Below, piece by piece: positions 8,340 to 17,824 of a stretch of DNA of 64,000 bases. Source of the stretch: JASHPR01 sp963833885 (GTDB taxonomy: Bacteria; Actinomycetota; Actinomycetes; Streptosporangiales; Streptosporangiaceae); NCBI GenBank assembly GCA_963833885.1, contig CAWHZU010000026.1, positions 124,001 to 188,000 on the forward strand, written 5' to 3'. Each line of letters starts with the position of its first letter. The stretch's first letter is position 1. The position numbers and the translations under genes are program-made. The notes below the pieces were generated by a model, which was not told the origin of the DNA, did not search any database, and saw only the letters and a list, made by a program, of their open reading frames with translations.

Positions 8340-10778
8340 ATGCCCCGACCGCTGCTGACCGGCTGCGCAGCCATGGCCATCGCCGTCTCGGCGCTGACCC
8401 TGGCCGGGCTTGCGGTGCCCGTCAGCGCGGCAACCGCGGCGGCGGCGCAGCCCGCGGGGGCGCCTCCCGTCTCCGTCGCGATCACGTCGGTCAGCCCTAC
8501 CTACGCCACGCCCGGCGGGACCGTGACTGTCTCGGGGACGCTGACCAACAGCTCCAACAGGACCATGTCTGGCCTGTCGATCCAGCTTCGCTCCTCGGGA
8601 ACCCCGTTCGACAGCAGGGGCGAGTTGCAGGAGTACGCCGACGGCACCTTCCTGGCGGACGAGCCGGTGGCCGGCGCGGTCACCGCGCTGAAAAAGCCGC
8701 TTGCCGGGCGGGCCACGGTCCCCTGGACGATTTCACTGCCCGTCAACGCCGTCTCGATGAGCACCTTCGGCGTCTACCCGCTGGCGGCCCAGGCCGAGAA
8801 CTCCAGCCTCGCCGCGTTGACCGTGAGCCGGACCTTCCTGCCGTTCTGGCCGAAGAACAGGTCGCTGCAACCCGATAAAGAGGCCATCGCCTGGATCTGG
8901 CCACTGATCGACCAGCCGCGGCAGGGCGTCTGCCCCGGGCTGCTGAACGACGGCCTTACCTCCAGCCTGGCGAGCGGCGGGCGACTGCATAACCTGCTGC
9001 AAGCGGGCAGCGAGTACTCCGGCATGGCGCACCTGACCTGGGCGATCGACCCGGCGCTGCTGGCCAACGTCAACACCATGACCAAGCCGTACGCGGCTGG
9101 TAACGGAGGATGCGGCAGCGCGACCAAGCCCGCGAGCCAGAACGCCGGGTCCTGGCTCGCGCAGGTCAAGTCGGCGACCGCCGGCCAGCCGGTGTTCCTC
9201 ACGCCGTACGCGGACACCGATGTTGCCGCGCTGACCCGGTCCCACATGACCACCGACCTGGCCCAGGCTTTCACCCAGGGCCGAGCCGTCGCCACCAGCC
9301 TGCTGAGCCGCAACTTCACCGGACCGGGCGCGACCGGCAGCACGAACCTGACCGGGCTGGCGTGGCCGGCCGACGGGATCGCCAACCGCGCGGTGCTGAA
9401 GAACCTCGCCGCGAACGGGATCAGCACGGTCGTGCTGGACAGCTCGACGATGCCTCCGTCGCCGCAGCAGGATTACACGCCGAGCGCGCAGACCACCGCC
9501 TCGGACGGCACGGGCACCCCGATGACGGTGCTGCTCTCCGACGACACCATCACCCAGATCATCGGCACCGCCAATGCCCCGTCCGACTCCAAGGCCACGG
9601 CGTTCGCCGTCGAGCAGCGTTACCTGGCCGAGACCGCAATGATCGCCGCGGAACAGCCCAGCATCGGCCGGTCGGTCGTGGTCGCACCGCCACGTCGCTG
9701 GGATCCCCCGGCCGGGCTGGCGAACGAACTGCTCTCGGAGACCGTTACCGCTCCGTGGCTGCACTCGGTCAGCCTCAGCGACCTGGCCTCCGTCAAGGAT
9801 GCCTCGGGGAAGGTCCCCCGCCAGCCACCGAGGGCGCACAGCAAGTCCCAGCTGAGCAGGGGCTTGCTCGGCGAGGCGCGGCACGTGGAGCAGCAGGCAG
9901 GCCTGCTGACGAGCGTCGAGCAGAACCCGAGCCCGCTGCTGAAGAACGCGGCGGCCGCCATCGAGTCCTCCGCCTGGCGGGGCGGCGGCAGCGCGGCTAA
10001 GCAGGGCGCCACGCTCGCCCGGCAGATATCCGCTTACCTGACGCAGCAGTCGGGCAAGCTGACCGTGTTCGTCGTGCCCAGGGTCACGCTCGGCGGGCTG
10101 AAGGGCACCGTGCCCGTGTCCATCTCAAACGGGCTGAACTATGCCGTTAACGTCAAGCTGCAGGCCGATCCCAGCGGCGGGATAACCGTCCGCGGGCCGC
10201 CGCACGTAGTGACGGTCCCGCCGGGGCAGCAGGACATCGTCAAGATCTCGGTGGCGGCAACCACGGTGGGCTCGACCGCGCTCAGGCTCCGGCTGCTCAC
10301 CCCGCAGGGCGCGCCGTTCTCCGCGGCGGCCACCGTGACCATCCAGGCCACGCACTATGGCACGCTGGCGCTCGTCATCATGGCTGCGGCACTCGGCGTG
10401 CTCGTGCTCACCGCGGTCGCCCGCGGGCTCCGGCGCCGTGGATCGGGGCGGGGAGGGCGGGGGGCCCGGCGGCAGGACGGCGGCGGGGACGGTCCTGGCG
10501 GCGACGCCGACCGACTGCGGGACGCCGGACCGGAACCGCAGCGCAGCGGCGAGCCGGAGCCGCAGGATGCCGCTGGTCAGCCGGACTGGCCTAACGAGCC
10601 GGAAGAAGCCGATAACGTCGTGGCTGACGGCTTTACCGCCGAGCACGCCGACGACGGTGCCGGCCGTCAGGCCGGCGGCCGCGCCCCAGACCAGGCCGGC
10701 AGCCAGGCCACCGGGCACAACGCAGCGGAGGGAACAGATGACTACGCCTGGGCACCAGGCCGGACCGACCGCCGCTGA
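8340..10778 (+). CDS. Secreted/membrane-anchored DUF6049-like protein
   Basis: An 812-residue protein of unknown function, always found next to murJ in Actinomycetes. A signal peptide (residues ~5-30, ending in VSAATAAAA) precedes a large extracellular part. That part starts with an immunoglobulin-like repeat (SPTYATPGGTVTVSGTLTN). A single transmembrane helix near residues 675-695 leads to a charged, Arg/Gly/Pro/Asp-rich cytoplasmic tail of ~115 residues. The ATG at 8340 places the signal peptide correctly; the frame is open from 8238. Its end overlaps murJ by 41 bases, so the two are probably co-translated and linked to cell-wall assembly. Confidence 0.82.
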   Translation: MPRPLLTGCAAMAIAVSALTLAGLAVPVSAATAAAAQPAGAPPVSVAITSVSPTYATPGGTVTVSGTLTNSSNRTMSGLSIQLRSSGTPFDSRGELQEYADGTFLADEPVAGAVTALKKPLAGRATVPWTISLPVNAVSMSTFGVYPLAAQAENSSLAALTVSRTFLPFWPKNRSLQPDKEAIAWIWPLIDQPRQGVCPGLLNDGLTSSLASGGRLHNLLQAGSEYSGMAHLTWAIDPALLANVNTMTKPYAAGNGGCGSATKPASQNAGSWLAQVKSATAGQPVFLTPYADTDVAALTRSHMTTDLAQAFTQGRAVATSLLSRNFTGPGATGSTNLTGLAWPADGIANRAVLKNLAANGISTVVLDSSTMPPSPQQDYTPSAQTTASDGTGTPMTVLLSDDTITQIIGTANAPSDSKATAFAVEQRYLAETAMIAAEQPSIGRSVVVAPPRRWDPPAGLANELLSETVTAPWLHSVSLSDLASVKDASGKVPRQPPRAHSKSQLSRGLLGEARHVEQQAGLLTSVEQNPSPLLKNAAAAIESSAWRGGGSAAKQGATLARQISAYLTQQSGKLTVFVVPRVTLGGLKGTVPVSISNGLNYAVNVKLQADPSGGITVRGPPHVVTVPPGQQDIVKISVAATTVGSTALRLRLLTPQGAPFSAAATVTIQATHYGTLALVIMAAALGVLVLTAVARGLRRRGSGRGGRGARRQDGGGDGPGGDADRLRDAGPEPQRSGEPEPQDAAGQPDWPNEPEEADNVVADGFTAEHADDGAGRQAGGRAPDQAGSQATGHNAAEGTDDYAWAPGRTDRR

Positions 10779-12654
10779 CGACGGCCTTGCCCCAGGCAAC
10801 GGGTTCGCACCAGGCGACGTGCTTCCCGAAGCAGACATGAGCGGGCCGCGGCACGCCGCTGAGCCTGCGCACGCCGGCGCGCGCACCCACGCCGCGCACA
10901 CCCACGCCGCCCCCGCGCACGCTGCGGGGCATCCGCAGGCCGACGTTGCCGGGCAGGCCGACGCCGCGGAAGCCGCCGAGGCCGACGGCACCACGGAGGG
11001 CGCCACAGGCGGCACTGCGAACGCCGCCTCACCCGCAGCGGGGGGCGCCAGCCTGCTGCGCTCCAGCGGCACGATGGCGCTGGGCACCATCGCCTCCCGG
11101 GTCACCGGATTCGTGCGCAACGCCATCCTGATCTTCGCGATCGGCACCCTGTACCTCGGCGACGCCTACAACCTCGCCAACACGCTGCCGAACATCGTCT
11201 ATAACCTGGCGCTCGGCGGGATCCTCACCAGCGTCGTGGTGCCGCTGCTGGTCAACGCCGCCAAGCGGGACCGTGACCGGGGCGAGGCATACGACCAGCG
11301 GATCTTCACCCTCGGCGTGATGGCGCTCGGCGGCATAACGCTGGTCGCGACGCTCGCCGCCGCGCCGATCACCAGCGTTTACGCGACCGGGATCGGCAAC
11401 GCCGCCGCTTACCACCTGACGGAGATCTTCGCCTACTTCTTCATCCCGCAGATCTTCTTCTACGGCGTCAGCTCGCTGGCCGGGGCGATCCTGAACGCGC
11501 GGGGCAGCTTCGCTGCCCCGATGTGGACACCGGTGATCAATAACATCGTCGTGATCGTGGTCGGCGTCGCGTTCATGGCGGTGGTCGGGCTGAACCGGAC
11601 CCCGCAGAATATCTCGGCGAGCGGCATCTGGCTGCTCGGCATCGGCACCACGCTCGGCATCGTGCTGCAGACCGCGGCGCTGGTGCCGTCGCTGCGCCGG
11701 GTCGGGTTCCGCTGGCGTCCCCGGCGTGATTTCCGGCGCTATGAGGTCTCCGAGATCGGCCGGATGAGCGGCTGGATGTTCGGTTACGTGCTGACCACGC
11801 AGATCGCGTTTCTGTTCACCACGCGGGTCTCCAACATCGCCGGCCACCGGGCGGGCCAGGCCGTGGGCGCCGGGTTCGCCGCCTACAGCAACGCCTACAC
11901 GCTGTTCCAGCTGCCGTACGCGATCGTCGGCATCTCCGTGATCACCGCGCTGCTGCCGCGGATGAGCGCGCACGCGGCCGAGCGAAAGTACCGGCTGGTC
12001 GCTGCGGACTTCTCCACGGCCACCCGGCTCGCCGCGGTGATCGTGGTGCCTGCCGCGCTGATCCTCGCCGTGCTCGGCACGCCGCTGGCCGAGGGGATCT
12101 TCGGGTACGGCAGCACCTCAGTGGCCAGCGCCAGGTACCTCGGCGAGATCTTCGCGGTGTTCTCGCTCGGGTTGCTGCCCTACATGATGTTCCAGTTGCT
12201 GCTGCGGGTGTTCTACGCGATGCACGACAGCCGGACCCCGGCGCTCATCGGCTGCGTCACGATGGTGCTCAACATCGCCACCAACCTGATCGCGCTGGCC
12301 GTCCTGCCGCCGCAGCACGTGGTCGCCGGCCTGGGCGCGGGCTTCGGCGTCTCCAACCTGGTCGGGACTCTCGTGGCGTGGCAGGTGCTGCGCAGGCGCA
12401 TCGGCGGCCTTGACGGCCGGGTGATCGGCCGCGGGCTGGTGCGGATGCACGCCGCGGCAATCCCGGGCGCGGTCTTCGCCATCGCCGTATCGGTCATGCT
12501 CGGCGCGGTCATCCCGGGGGGAAGAATCGCCGCCCTGGCGACGGTGACGCTCGGCGGTGCGGGCGCGATGCTGCTCTACGTCATGTTCGCCAAGGCCTTC
12601 GGCGTGGCCGAACTCAACGACCTGACCGCAACCGTCCGGGCGAGGCTGCGTTGA
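10738..12654 (+). CDS. murJ: Lipid II flippase MurJ/MviN
   Basis: Moves lipid-linked peptidoglycan precursor across the membrane. The 638-residue form starts at ATG 10738 after GGAGGG. About 95 residues of low-complexity tail come first, including a His/Ala-rich run near residues 43-68. The MOP-superfamily core follows: LLRSSGTMALGTIASRVTGFVRN, then about 14 hydrophobic helices. The conserved positions include QIFFYGVSSLAGAILNARG. In Mycobacterium a pseudokinase domain is fused to the C-terminus; here it is a separate gene just downstream. Confidence 0.95.
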   Translation: MTTPGHQAGPTAADDGLAPGNGFAPGDVLPEADMSGPRHAAEPAHAGARTHAAHTHAAPAHAAGHPQADVAGQADAAEAAEADGTTEGATGGTANAASPAAGGASLLRSSGTMALGTIASRVTGFVRNAILIFAIGTLYLGDAYNLANTLPNIVYNLALGGILTSVVVPLLVNAAKRDRDRGEAYDQRIFTLGVMALGGITLVATLAAAPITSVYATGIGNAAAYHLTEIFAYFFIPQIFFYGVSSLAGAILNARGSFAAPMWTPVINNIVVIVVGVAFMAVVGLNRTPQNISASGIWLLGIGTTLGIVLQTAALVPSLRRVGFRWRPRRDFRRYEVSEIGRMSGWMFGYVLTTQIAFLFTTRVSNIAGHRAGQAVGAGFAAYSNAYTLFQLPYAIVGISVITALLPRMSAHAAERKYRLVAADFSTATRLAAVIVVPAALILAVLGTPLAEGIFGYGSTSVASARYLGEIFAVFSLGLLPYMMFQLLLRVFYAMHDSRTPALIGCVTMVLNIATNLIALAVLPPQHVVAGLGAGFGVSNLVGTLVAWQVLRRRIGGLDGRVIGRGLVRMHAAAIPGAVFAIAVSVMLGAVIPGGRIAALATVTLGGAGAMLLYVMFAKAFGVAELNDLTATVRARLR

Positions 12655-12888
12655 CCTATGTTGACCTGCGCAGATACGGTCCATGATGACTAGCACCCGG
12701 TCGCGGGATAACTCTGCGTGCTGCCTTGGACATCTCTTGGTGGTAACGGTTTGCAATGGGAGGTTGCGCGGGACTGTCGGGGGGCGCTCTGCGGCCTAGC
12801 ATGTTGTACAGCATGATTGTCTTGTCTCGGTTCATCACCTACGGGGCTACGAAGGAGGCTCGGGAGCCGCCCCGCTCGTCACAGACAT

Positions 12889-14565
12889 GTGAGTACGTTT
12901 ACCTCTGAGCCGGGGACGCGGCTCGGTGGCCGGTACCGGCTTGAGGACCGGATAGCCGCCGCTGCGGGCTGGGCTGCATGGAAAGCCATCGACGAGACGT
13001 TGGCCCGGGCGGTCAGCGTTCTCACTTTTGCGCCCGGCTTCCCGCGACTTCGCGAGGTGGTGACGGCAGCACGGGCCGCGAGCAGGCTCAATGACCCGCG
13101 ATTCGCACAAGTGTTCGACGTCGAGGACGACTGGGACCACGCCTACATCGTGAGCGAGTGGGCGGCCGGGGACTCCCTGGACGACATGCTCACCAACGGC
13201 CCGCTGGACGCGGCGCGCGGCGCCCGGATCATCGCCGAGGCAGCCGAGGCGATCTCCGCGGCGCACGCCGCCGGTCTCGCACACCTTTGCCTGTCCCCGG
13301 ACTCGCTGCGCTGGACCGCCGGCGGCGGCGTGAAGATCACCGGCCTCGGCATCGACGCCGCGCTGACCGGCGCCAGTTCCGACGACCCGGGGCTCGCCGA
13401 CACTCACCGGCTGGGCATGCTGCTCTACGCGACGCTGACCGGCCACTGGCCGGGCCCGGACTGCCCCACCCTGCCGCCGGCACCGGTCCAGGACGGGCTT
13501 CCGTGCAGCCCGCGGCAGGTCCGGGCGGGCGTGCCCGCCGTGCTCGACGAGATCACCACCCAGGCCCTGATGCTCGACGGCAGGGACGGCAACGCGCTGA
13601 CCACGCCGGACCAGCTGTCCGCGGCTCTGGTGGAGGCGATCCCGCCGGTGCCGATCCCGCAACTGCCCCCGCCGCCGCCGTCACGTCCGGCGCCGCGGTC
13701 GCAGACTAGGGGGCGATCGCGGGCAGACAGCCACCGGCATCCCGCGGGGCCGACCCGGGAAGACATGTACGGTCGGGGCGACCCATACGGGCGCCAGGAC
13801 GAGTACCTGTACCCGGACGAGCAGCCCGGCGGATACTGGCCCCAGGACGGCCAGCGCTCAACGCGTCCGGTGACGCGGGGCGGTGGTGCCGGGCGGGGCG
13901 GAGGCCCGGGGCGGCGTGGCGGCGCGTCCAGGTCGCGGACCATCGCGATCGTTGCGGTGGTGGTCGTCGTCGCGGTCGCGCTCGTCGTGTTCGCCCTTAC
14001 CTCGCTGAACCACGGCGGCACCAATACGCCTCCCCCGGCATCGCACCACACCGGCGGCCCCAAGACGTCCTCGGCCGCGACCGCGCTGACCCCGGTTGGC
14101 GCGGCTGCGTTCGAAGACAACCCGGCGGACGCGAACATGGCGATCGACAACAACCCGTCGACCGCATGGCAGACGTTCCAGTACATCGGCAACCCGGTAT
14201 TCGGCGGCCTGCAGCAGGGCTCCGGCCTGATCCTCAACATGGGTCATTCGGTCAAGCTCAGTTCCGTGAAGGTCACGTTCCAGTCGACCCCGGGTGCGGA
14301 CGTTCAGATCAAGATCGGCAACCCGTCCAACCCGTCGCCGCCGCAGGGTAATCAGGCCGACGTGAGCCAGGCGGAGTCGATCGCCGACAGCATGCCGACC
14401 GTGGCCCAGCAGAGCAACGTGAGCGGCACCGTCACGTTCACCATCAACAGTTCGGACTCTGGACAGTACGTCCTGATCTGGTTCACCAAGCTCGCGCCGA
14501 TGGCCAATCACCCAAACAAGTACCAGGGGTCCATCTTTAACGTCGTCGTGACCGGATCGGGCTGA
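12889..14565 (+). CDS. Membrane pseudokinase with extracellular discoidin-like domain (MviN-associated)
   Basis: A 558-residue protein, counted from GTG 12889 (the frame opens with TTG 12817). Residues 1-~265 have a Ser/Thr kinase fold beginning GTRLGGRYRLEDRI. The catalytic features are degenerate: the VAIK lysine is replaced (AVSVLTF), the HRD loop reads LCLSPDSL, and the DFG site reads ITGLGID. A Pro/Arg-rich linker and a single helix (IAIVAVVVVVAVALVVFAL) follow, then a ~190-residue extracellular domain resembling F5/8 type C folds. This is the domain layout of the C-terminal half of mycobacterial MviN, whose pseudokinase binds the FHA protein FhaA. A regulatory role on MurJ is inferred. 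Confidence 0.85.
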   Translation: MSTFTSEPGTRLGGRYRLEDRIAAAAGWAAWKAIDETLARAVSVLTFAPGFPRLREVVTAARAASRLNDPRFAQVFDVEDDWDHAYIVSEWAAGDSLDDMLTNGPLDAARGARIIAEAAEAISAAHAAGLAHLCLSPDSLRWTAGGGVKITGLGIDAALTGASSDDPGLADTHRLGMLLYATLTGHWPGPDCPTLPPAPVQDGLPCSPRQVRAGVPAVLDEITTQALMLDGRDGNALTTPDQLSAALVEAIPPVPIPQLPPPPPSRPAPRSQTRGRSRADSHRHPAGPTREDMYGRGDPYGRQDEYLYPDEQPGGYWPQDGQRSTRPVTRGGGAGRGGGPGRRGGASRSRTIAIVAVVVVVAVALVVFALTSLNHGGTNTPPPASHHTGGPKTSSAATALTPVGAAAFEDNPADANMAIDNNPSTAWQTFQYIGNPVFGGLQQGSGLILNMGHSVKLSSVKVTFQSTPGADVQIKIGNPSNPSPPQGNQADVSQAESIADSMPTVAQQSNVSGTVTFTINSSDSGQYVLIWFTKLAPMANHPNKYQGSIFNVVVTGSG

Positions 14566-14656
14566 GTCCTGGGCACCGGGGACGACGGGAGGGACGGCTA
14601 CGGAACACGATGGGGCGAAGCCGTGGGCACCCGCCGAGGAGCCGTCCGACGCGGAA

Positions 14657-15289
14657 TTGATCCGCAAGCATGTGGCCGGCGACCCGGATGCCTTTGGCAT
14701 GCTGTTCCTGCGGCACCGTGACCGGCTCTGGGCGGTAGCCGTGCGGACGCTGTCCGACCCGGAGGAGGCCGCGGACGCGCTGCAGGAGGCGATGATCTCG
14801 GCGTTCCGCCGGGCCGAGAGCTTCCGCGGCGACTCAGCCGTGACCACCTGGCTGCACCGGATCGTCATCAACGCCTGCCTCGACCGGCTGCGGCGCAAGG
14901 CCGCACGGCCCGTGGCCGGCGGCGCGGACGAGCGCACCCTGGACAACCTGGCGGTCGGTCATGCTATGCCAGACCCGTCGTCGGACAGCGATACCTCAAT
15001 GGACGTGAGGTCCGCGCTGCGCACGCTCCCGCCCAACCAGCAGGCAGCGCTGGTCCTGGTGGACATGCTCGGTTACCCGGTGGCCGCCACCGCCGAGATT
15101 CTCGGGGTGTCCGAGGGCACGGTGAAGAGCCGCTGCGCCCGGGGCCGGGCCCGGCTGCTGCCCCGGCTGGCGCACCTGCGGCGGCCCGCCGAGCAGCACC
15201 CCGCGGGCACCCGGCGGCGGGCGCCAGGGAACCGATCAGCGACCGGAGACGTCCTACCTGCGCGGGAAGGGGGTGAAAACCCGTCATGA
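14657..15289 (+). CDS. sigM: ECF sigma factor, SigM-like
   Basis: An extracytoplasmic-function sigma factor. Region 2 (DPDAFGMLFLRHRDRLWAVA to TTWLHRIVINACLDRLRR) and region 4 (LPPNQQAALVLVDMLGYPVAATAEILGVSEGTVKSR) are complete. The first permitted start is TTG 14657. However, the same frame is open from 14552 and reads a family-like EEPSDAELI just before it. The nearest ribosome site, GGGAGGG at 14587-14593, is far upstream of the TTG. The stop overlaps the anti-sigma start (ATGA). Its place after murJ and the pseudokinase matches mycobacterial sigM. Confidence 0.93.
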   Translation: MIRKHVAGDPDAFGMLFLRHRDRLWAVAVRTLSDPEEAADALQEAMISAFRRAESFRGDSAVTTWLHRIVINACLDRLRRKAARPVAGGADERTLDNLAVGHAMPDPSSDSDTSMDVRSALRTLPPNQQAALVLVDMLGYPVAATAEILGVSEGTVKSRCARGRARLLPRLAHLRRPAEQHPAGTRRRAPGNRSATGDVLPAREGGENPS

Positions 15290-16239
15290 AGCCGCACGTC
15301 AGCGCGGAGACCATGGCCAGGTACCGGCAGGGTGACCTGAACCAGCGCCGGACCTCCCATATCGGCACGCACCTGGCCGGGTGCGAGCGCTGCAGCGCTC
15401 TGAACGAGGACCTCGGCGGGGTCACCACGCTGCTCGCCGGCGTCCATCCGCCGCCGATGCCCGAGGATCTCACCGCCAGGATCACCAGTGCGATCGCGGC
15501 CGAGAGCGCCAGGCGCACCGCGGCCCCGGCCGCTGGAAAGGCGCCTGTCACCGGCAGGCCTCCAGTTGCCCGGCAGCACCGGTCGCCCCGCCGGTCCCGC
15601 CTGCCCCGCGTCGCCCCCAGGGTCGCGCTCGGCGGCCTTGCCGCCGCGACGGCGGTGGTCCTCGTCGGCGGCGGCATCTACAAGGTGGTCACGCAGACCG
15701 GCTCGACGGCAAGCAGCACCGCATCGGGTGTGCCATCGGCGGCCGGGCCTGCCACCAGGTCGCCGGCCAACGGGCCGATGGCCTCGGCGCTACCGGTCTC
15801 CGGGCCTGCCCTGCAGTACCAGCGCACCGGGCGCAGAGCCAGCATCACCCCGATCACTACCAGCGCGAATTTCACCCCGGCCGGGCTCAGCAGCCAGGTC
15901 ACGGCGGAAGTCAAGAAATACGGCGCTGGATTCACCAAGACGGGCCCGAACGCTCAGCAGTCCGGCCGGTACGGATCGGCCAGCCCGGCCGCTGTGCCGG
16001 GCGAGCAGACACCTGCGTTCGCGGACATCCCGCTGGCATCGCTGCGGGGATGTGTCAACCGAATAGCCGCAGGAAGTCTGGTGCTGCTCGTCGACGTGGC
16101 GCACTACCGGGGCGCGCCTGCGACCATTATTGTCACGGAGGCTGCGAAGACCGGCCCGATGCAGATATGGGTGGTGGGCACTGGCTGTTCGGCATCAACC
16201 AGCAACGTGCTGCAGCATGCCACGGCCACTACCCCCTAA
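15286..16239 (+). CDS. Zinc-binding anti-sigma factor, membrane-anchored
   Basis: A 317-residue partner of the preceding sigma factor. The N-terminal zinc anti-sigma motif H28-x3-C32-x2-C35 (HLAGCERC) should bind SigM at the cytoplasmic face. A helix near residues 105-125 (ALGGLAAATAVVLVGGGIY) crosses the membrane. An extracellular region of ~190 residues follows, with no recognised domain and one Cys pair (RGC and GTGC). The start overlaps the sigma gene by 4 bases, so the two are translationally coupled. It is the counterpart of mycobacterial RsmA by position. Confidence 0.88.
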   Translation: MKPHVSAETMARYRQGDLNQRRTSHIGTHLAGCERCSALNEDLGGVTTLLAGVHPPPMPEDLTARITSAIAAESARRTAAPAAGKAPVTGRPPVARQHRSPRRSRLPRVAPRVALGGLAAATAVVLVGGGIYKVVTQTGSTASSTASGVPSAAGPATRSPANGPMASALPVSGPALQYQRTGRRASITPITTSANFTPAGLSSQVTAEVKKYGAGFTKTGPNAQQSGRYGSASPAAVPGEQTPAFADIPLASLRGCVNRIAAGSLVLLVDVAHYRGAPATIIVTEAAKTGPMQIWVVGTGCSASTSNVLQHATATTP

Positions 16240-16317
16240 CTGAGCGGTGACCACGGGAATCTCCGGGCCTTCGGATCTGTTGACGCCGCTGCGTGTTGCA
16301 CAGAAGGGCAGCAAGAA

Positions 16318-17259
16318 GTGACCGACGTTCGGGATGTCATCATCATCGGGTCCGGCCCGTCAGGATATACGGCTGCGCTGTACGCGGCGCGGGCGCGGAT
16401 GCACCCGCTGCTCTTCGAGGGTTCGGTGACCTCCGGCGGCGCGCTGATGAAGACCACAGACGTCGAGAACTACCCGGGCTTCCCCGATGGGGTCCTCGGT
16501 CCCGATCTGATGGACTCGATGCGCAAGCAGGCCGAGCGGTTCGGCGCCGAGCTGATCACCGACGACGTCACCGAGGTCGACCTGACCGTCGACCCCAAGG
16601 TGGTCAAGGTTGGCGGCGACACCTACCTCGCGAAGACCGTGATCATCGCGACCGGCTCGGCCTACCGCCAGCTCAACGTGCCCGGCGAGGACCTGTTGGC
16701 CGGCCACGGCGTCTCCTGGTGCGCGACGTGTGATGGCTTCTTCTTCAGGGAGCAGGACATCGCTGTCGTCGGCGGGGGCGACTCGGCCCTAGAGGAGGCC
16801 ACGTTCCTGACCCGCTTCGCGCGGTCGGTGACCGTGATCCACCGGCGGGACGCGCTCCGCGCATCCAAGATCATGCAGGACCGGGCCTTCACCAACCCGA
16901 AGGTCAAGTTCGCCTGGGACAGCATGGTCGTCGAGATCCTTGGCGAGGACCGGGTGACCGGGGTGCGGCTGCGGAACACCAGGACCGGCGAGGAGAGCGA
17001 GCTCGCGGTGACCGGCGTGTTCGTGGCCATCGGCCATGACCCGCGCAGCGAGCTGTTCACCGAGCAGCTGCCGACCGACCCCGAGGGATACCTGCTCGTC
17101 GATCAGCCGTCCACGCGCACCGCGGTCGACGGCGTGTTCGCCGCGGGCGACGTGGTCGACCACACCTACCGCCAGGCCGTGACCGCGGCCGGGACCGGCT
17201 GTGCCGCTGCCCTGGACGCCGAGCGGTGGCTGGCGGACCTGGCGGACCGTGAGACCTGA
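16318..17259 (+). CDS. trxB: Thioredoxin reductase
   Basis: A flavoprotein that reduces thioredoxin with NADPH. It has 313 residues, the usual bacterial length. The FAD motif IIGSGPSGYTAALYAARA is near residue 8. The redox-active pair C135-A-T-C138 lies in SWCATCDGFFF. The NADPH motif VVGGGDSALEEA and the C-terminal FAD motif FAAGDVVDHTYRQ are intact. The start is GTG. trxA follows 71 bases later on the same strand. Confidence 0.97.
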   Translation: MTDVRDVIIIGSGPSGYTAALYAARARMHPLLFEGSVTSGGALMKTTDVENYPGFPDGVLGPDLMDSMRKQAERFGAELITDDVTEVDLTVDPKVVKVGGDTYLAKTVIIATGSAYRQLNVPGEDLLAGHGVSWCATCDGFFFREQDIAVVGGGDSALEEATFLTRFARSVTVIHRRDALRASKIMQDRAFTNPKVKFAWDSMVVEILGEDRVTGVRLRNTRTGEESELAVTGVFVAIGHDPRSELFTEQLPTDPEGYLLVDQPSTRTAVDGVFAAGDVVDHTYRQAVTAAGTGCAAALDAERWLADLADRET

Positions 17260-17330
17260 GGCGGGGATGGGGACCGCCACCCCGGACCTCGCGACTAAAC
17301 GCCACTGAGAATGGAAAGGAACACCGCACC

Positions 17331-17654
17331 ATGGGCGCAACCCGAGCCGTAACCGACGCGACCTTCGAGGACGAGGTTCTCAAGAACGAGAAGCCCGTCG
17401 TCGTGGACTACTGGGCCGAGTGGTGCGGTCCGTGCCGCCAGGTCTCGCCGGTTCTCGAGGAGATCGCCAGCGAGCACGCTGACAAGATCGATGTCGTCAA
17501 GCTGAACGTGGAGGAGAACCCGGTCACGTCGCAAAAGTACCGGATCCTGAACATCCCGACCCTGTCCGTCTTCAAGGGCGGAGAGGTCGTCAAGGAGATC
17601 GTGGGGGCCCGGCCGAAGTCGGCGCTGCTTCGCGAGCTGGCCGACTTCATCTGA
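17331..17654 (+). CDS. trxA: Thioredoxin
   Basis: A 107-residue disulfide reductant with the active site AEWCGPCRQ near residues 29-37 and the cis-proline segment LNIPTLSVFKGGE near residue 75. It is the substrate of the upstream trxB product. A GGAAAGGA sequence precedes the ATG. A strong hairpin starts 4 bases after the stop. Confidence 0.98.
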   Translation: MGATRAVTDATFEDEVLKNEKPVVVDYWAEWCGPCRQVSPVLEEIASEHADKIDVVKLNVEENPVTSQKYRILNIPTLSVFKGGEVVKEIVGARPKSALLRELADFI

Positions 17655-17657
17655 CAG

Positions 17658-17678
17658 TTGGGGGGCTCCGCCCCCCAA
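17658..17678 (+). terminator. Hairpin terminator after trxA
   Basis: A 9-bp perfect stem (TTGGGGGGC against GCCCCCCAA) with a TCC loop, directly after the trxA stop. It has no T-tract. Confidence 0.65.
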
Positions 17679-17690
17679 CATCCCCCCGAA

Positions 17691-17818
17691 CCAGCACTGG
17701 CGGGGGTTTGATCCACACCATCCCGCCGACCTTCCAAAACCAGCACTGGCGGGGGTTTAACCCAAACCCTCGTACGAACTCGTCAGTTCCCCCGGAAAGC
17801 TCAGCACTGGCCGGGGTT
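17691..17818. repeat. Three spaced copies of a CAGCACTGGCGGGGGTT motif
   Basis: The motif CAGCACTGGCGGGGGTTT occurs at about 17692-17709 and 17741-17758, with a third variant (CAGCACTGGCCGGGGTTA) at about 17802-17819. Spacing is 49 and 61 bases. The copies lie between the trxA terminator and the hairpin at 17825. They are too few and too short for CRISPR. No function is assigned. Confidence 0.6.
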
Positions 17819-17824
17819 AGACCA

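Noticed and set aside
17691..17818. Possible CRISPR array
   Set aside because: Only three imperfect 17-base copies with unequal spacing, and no cas genes in the window.
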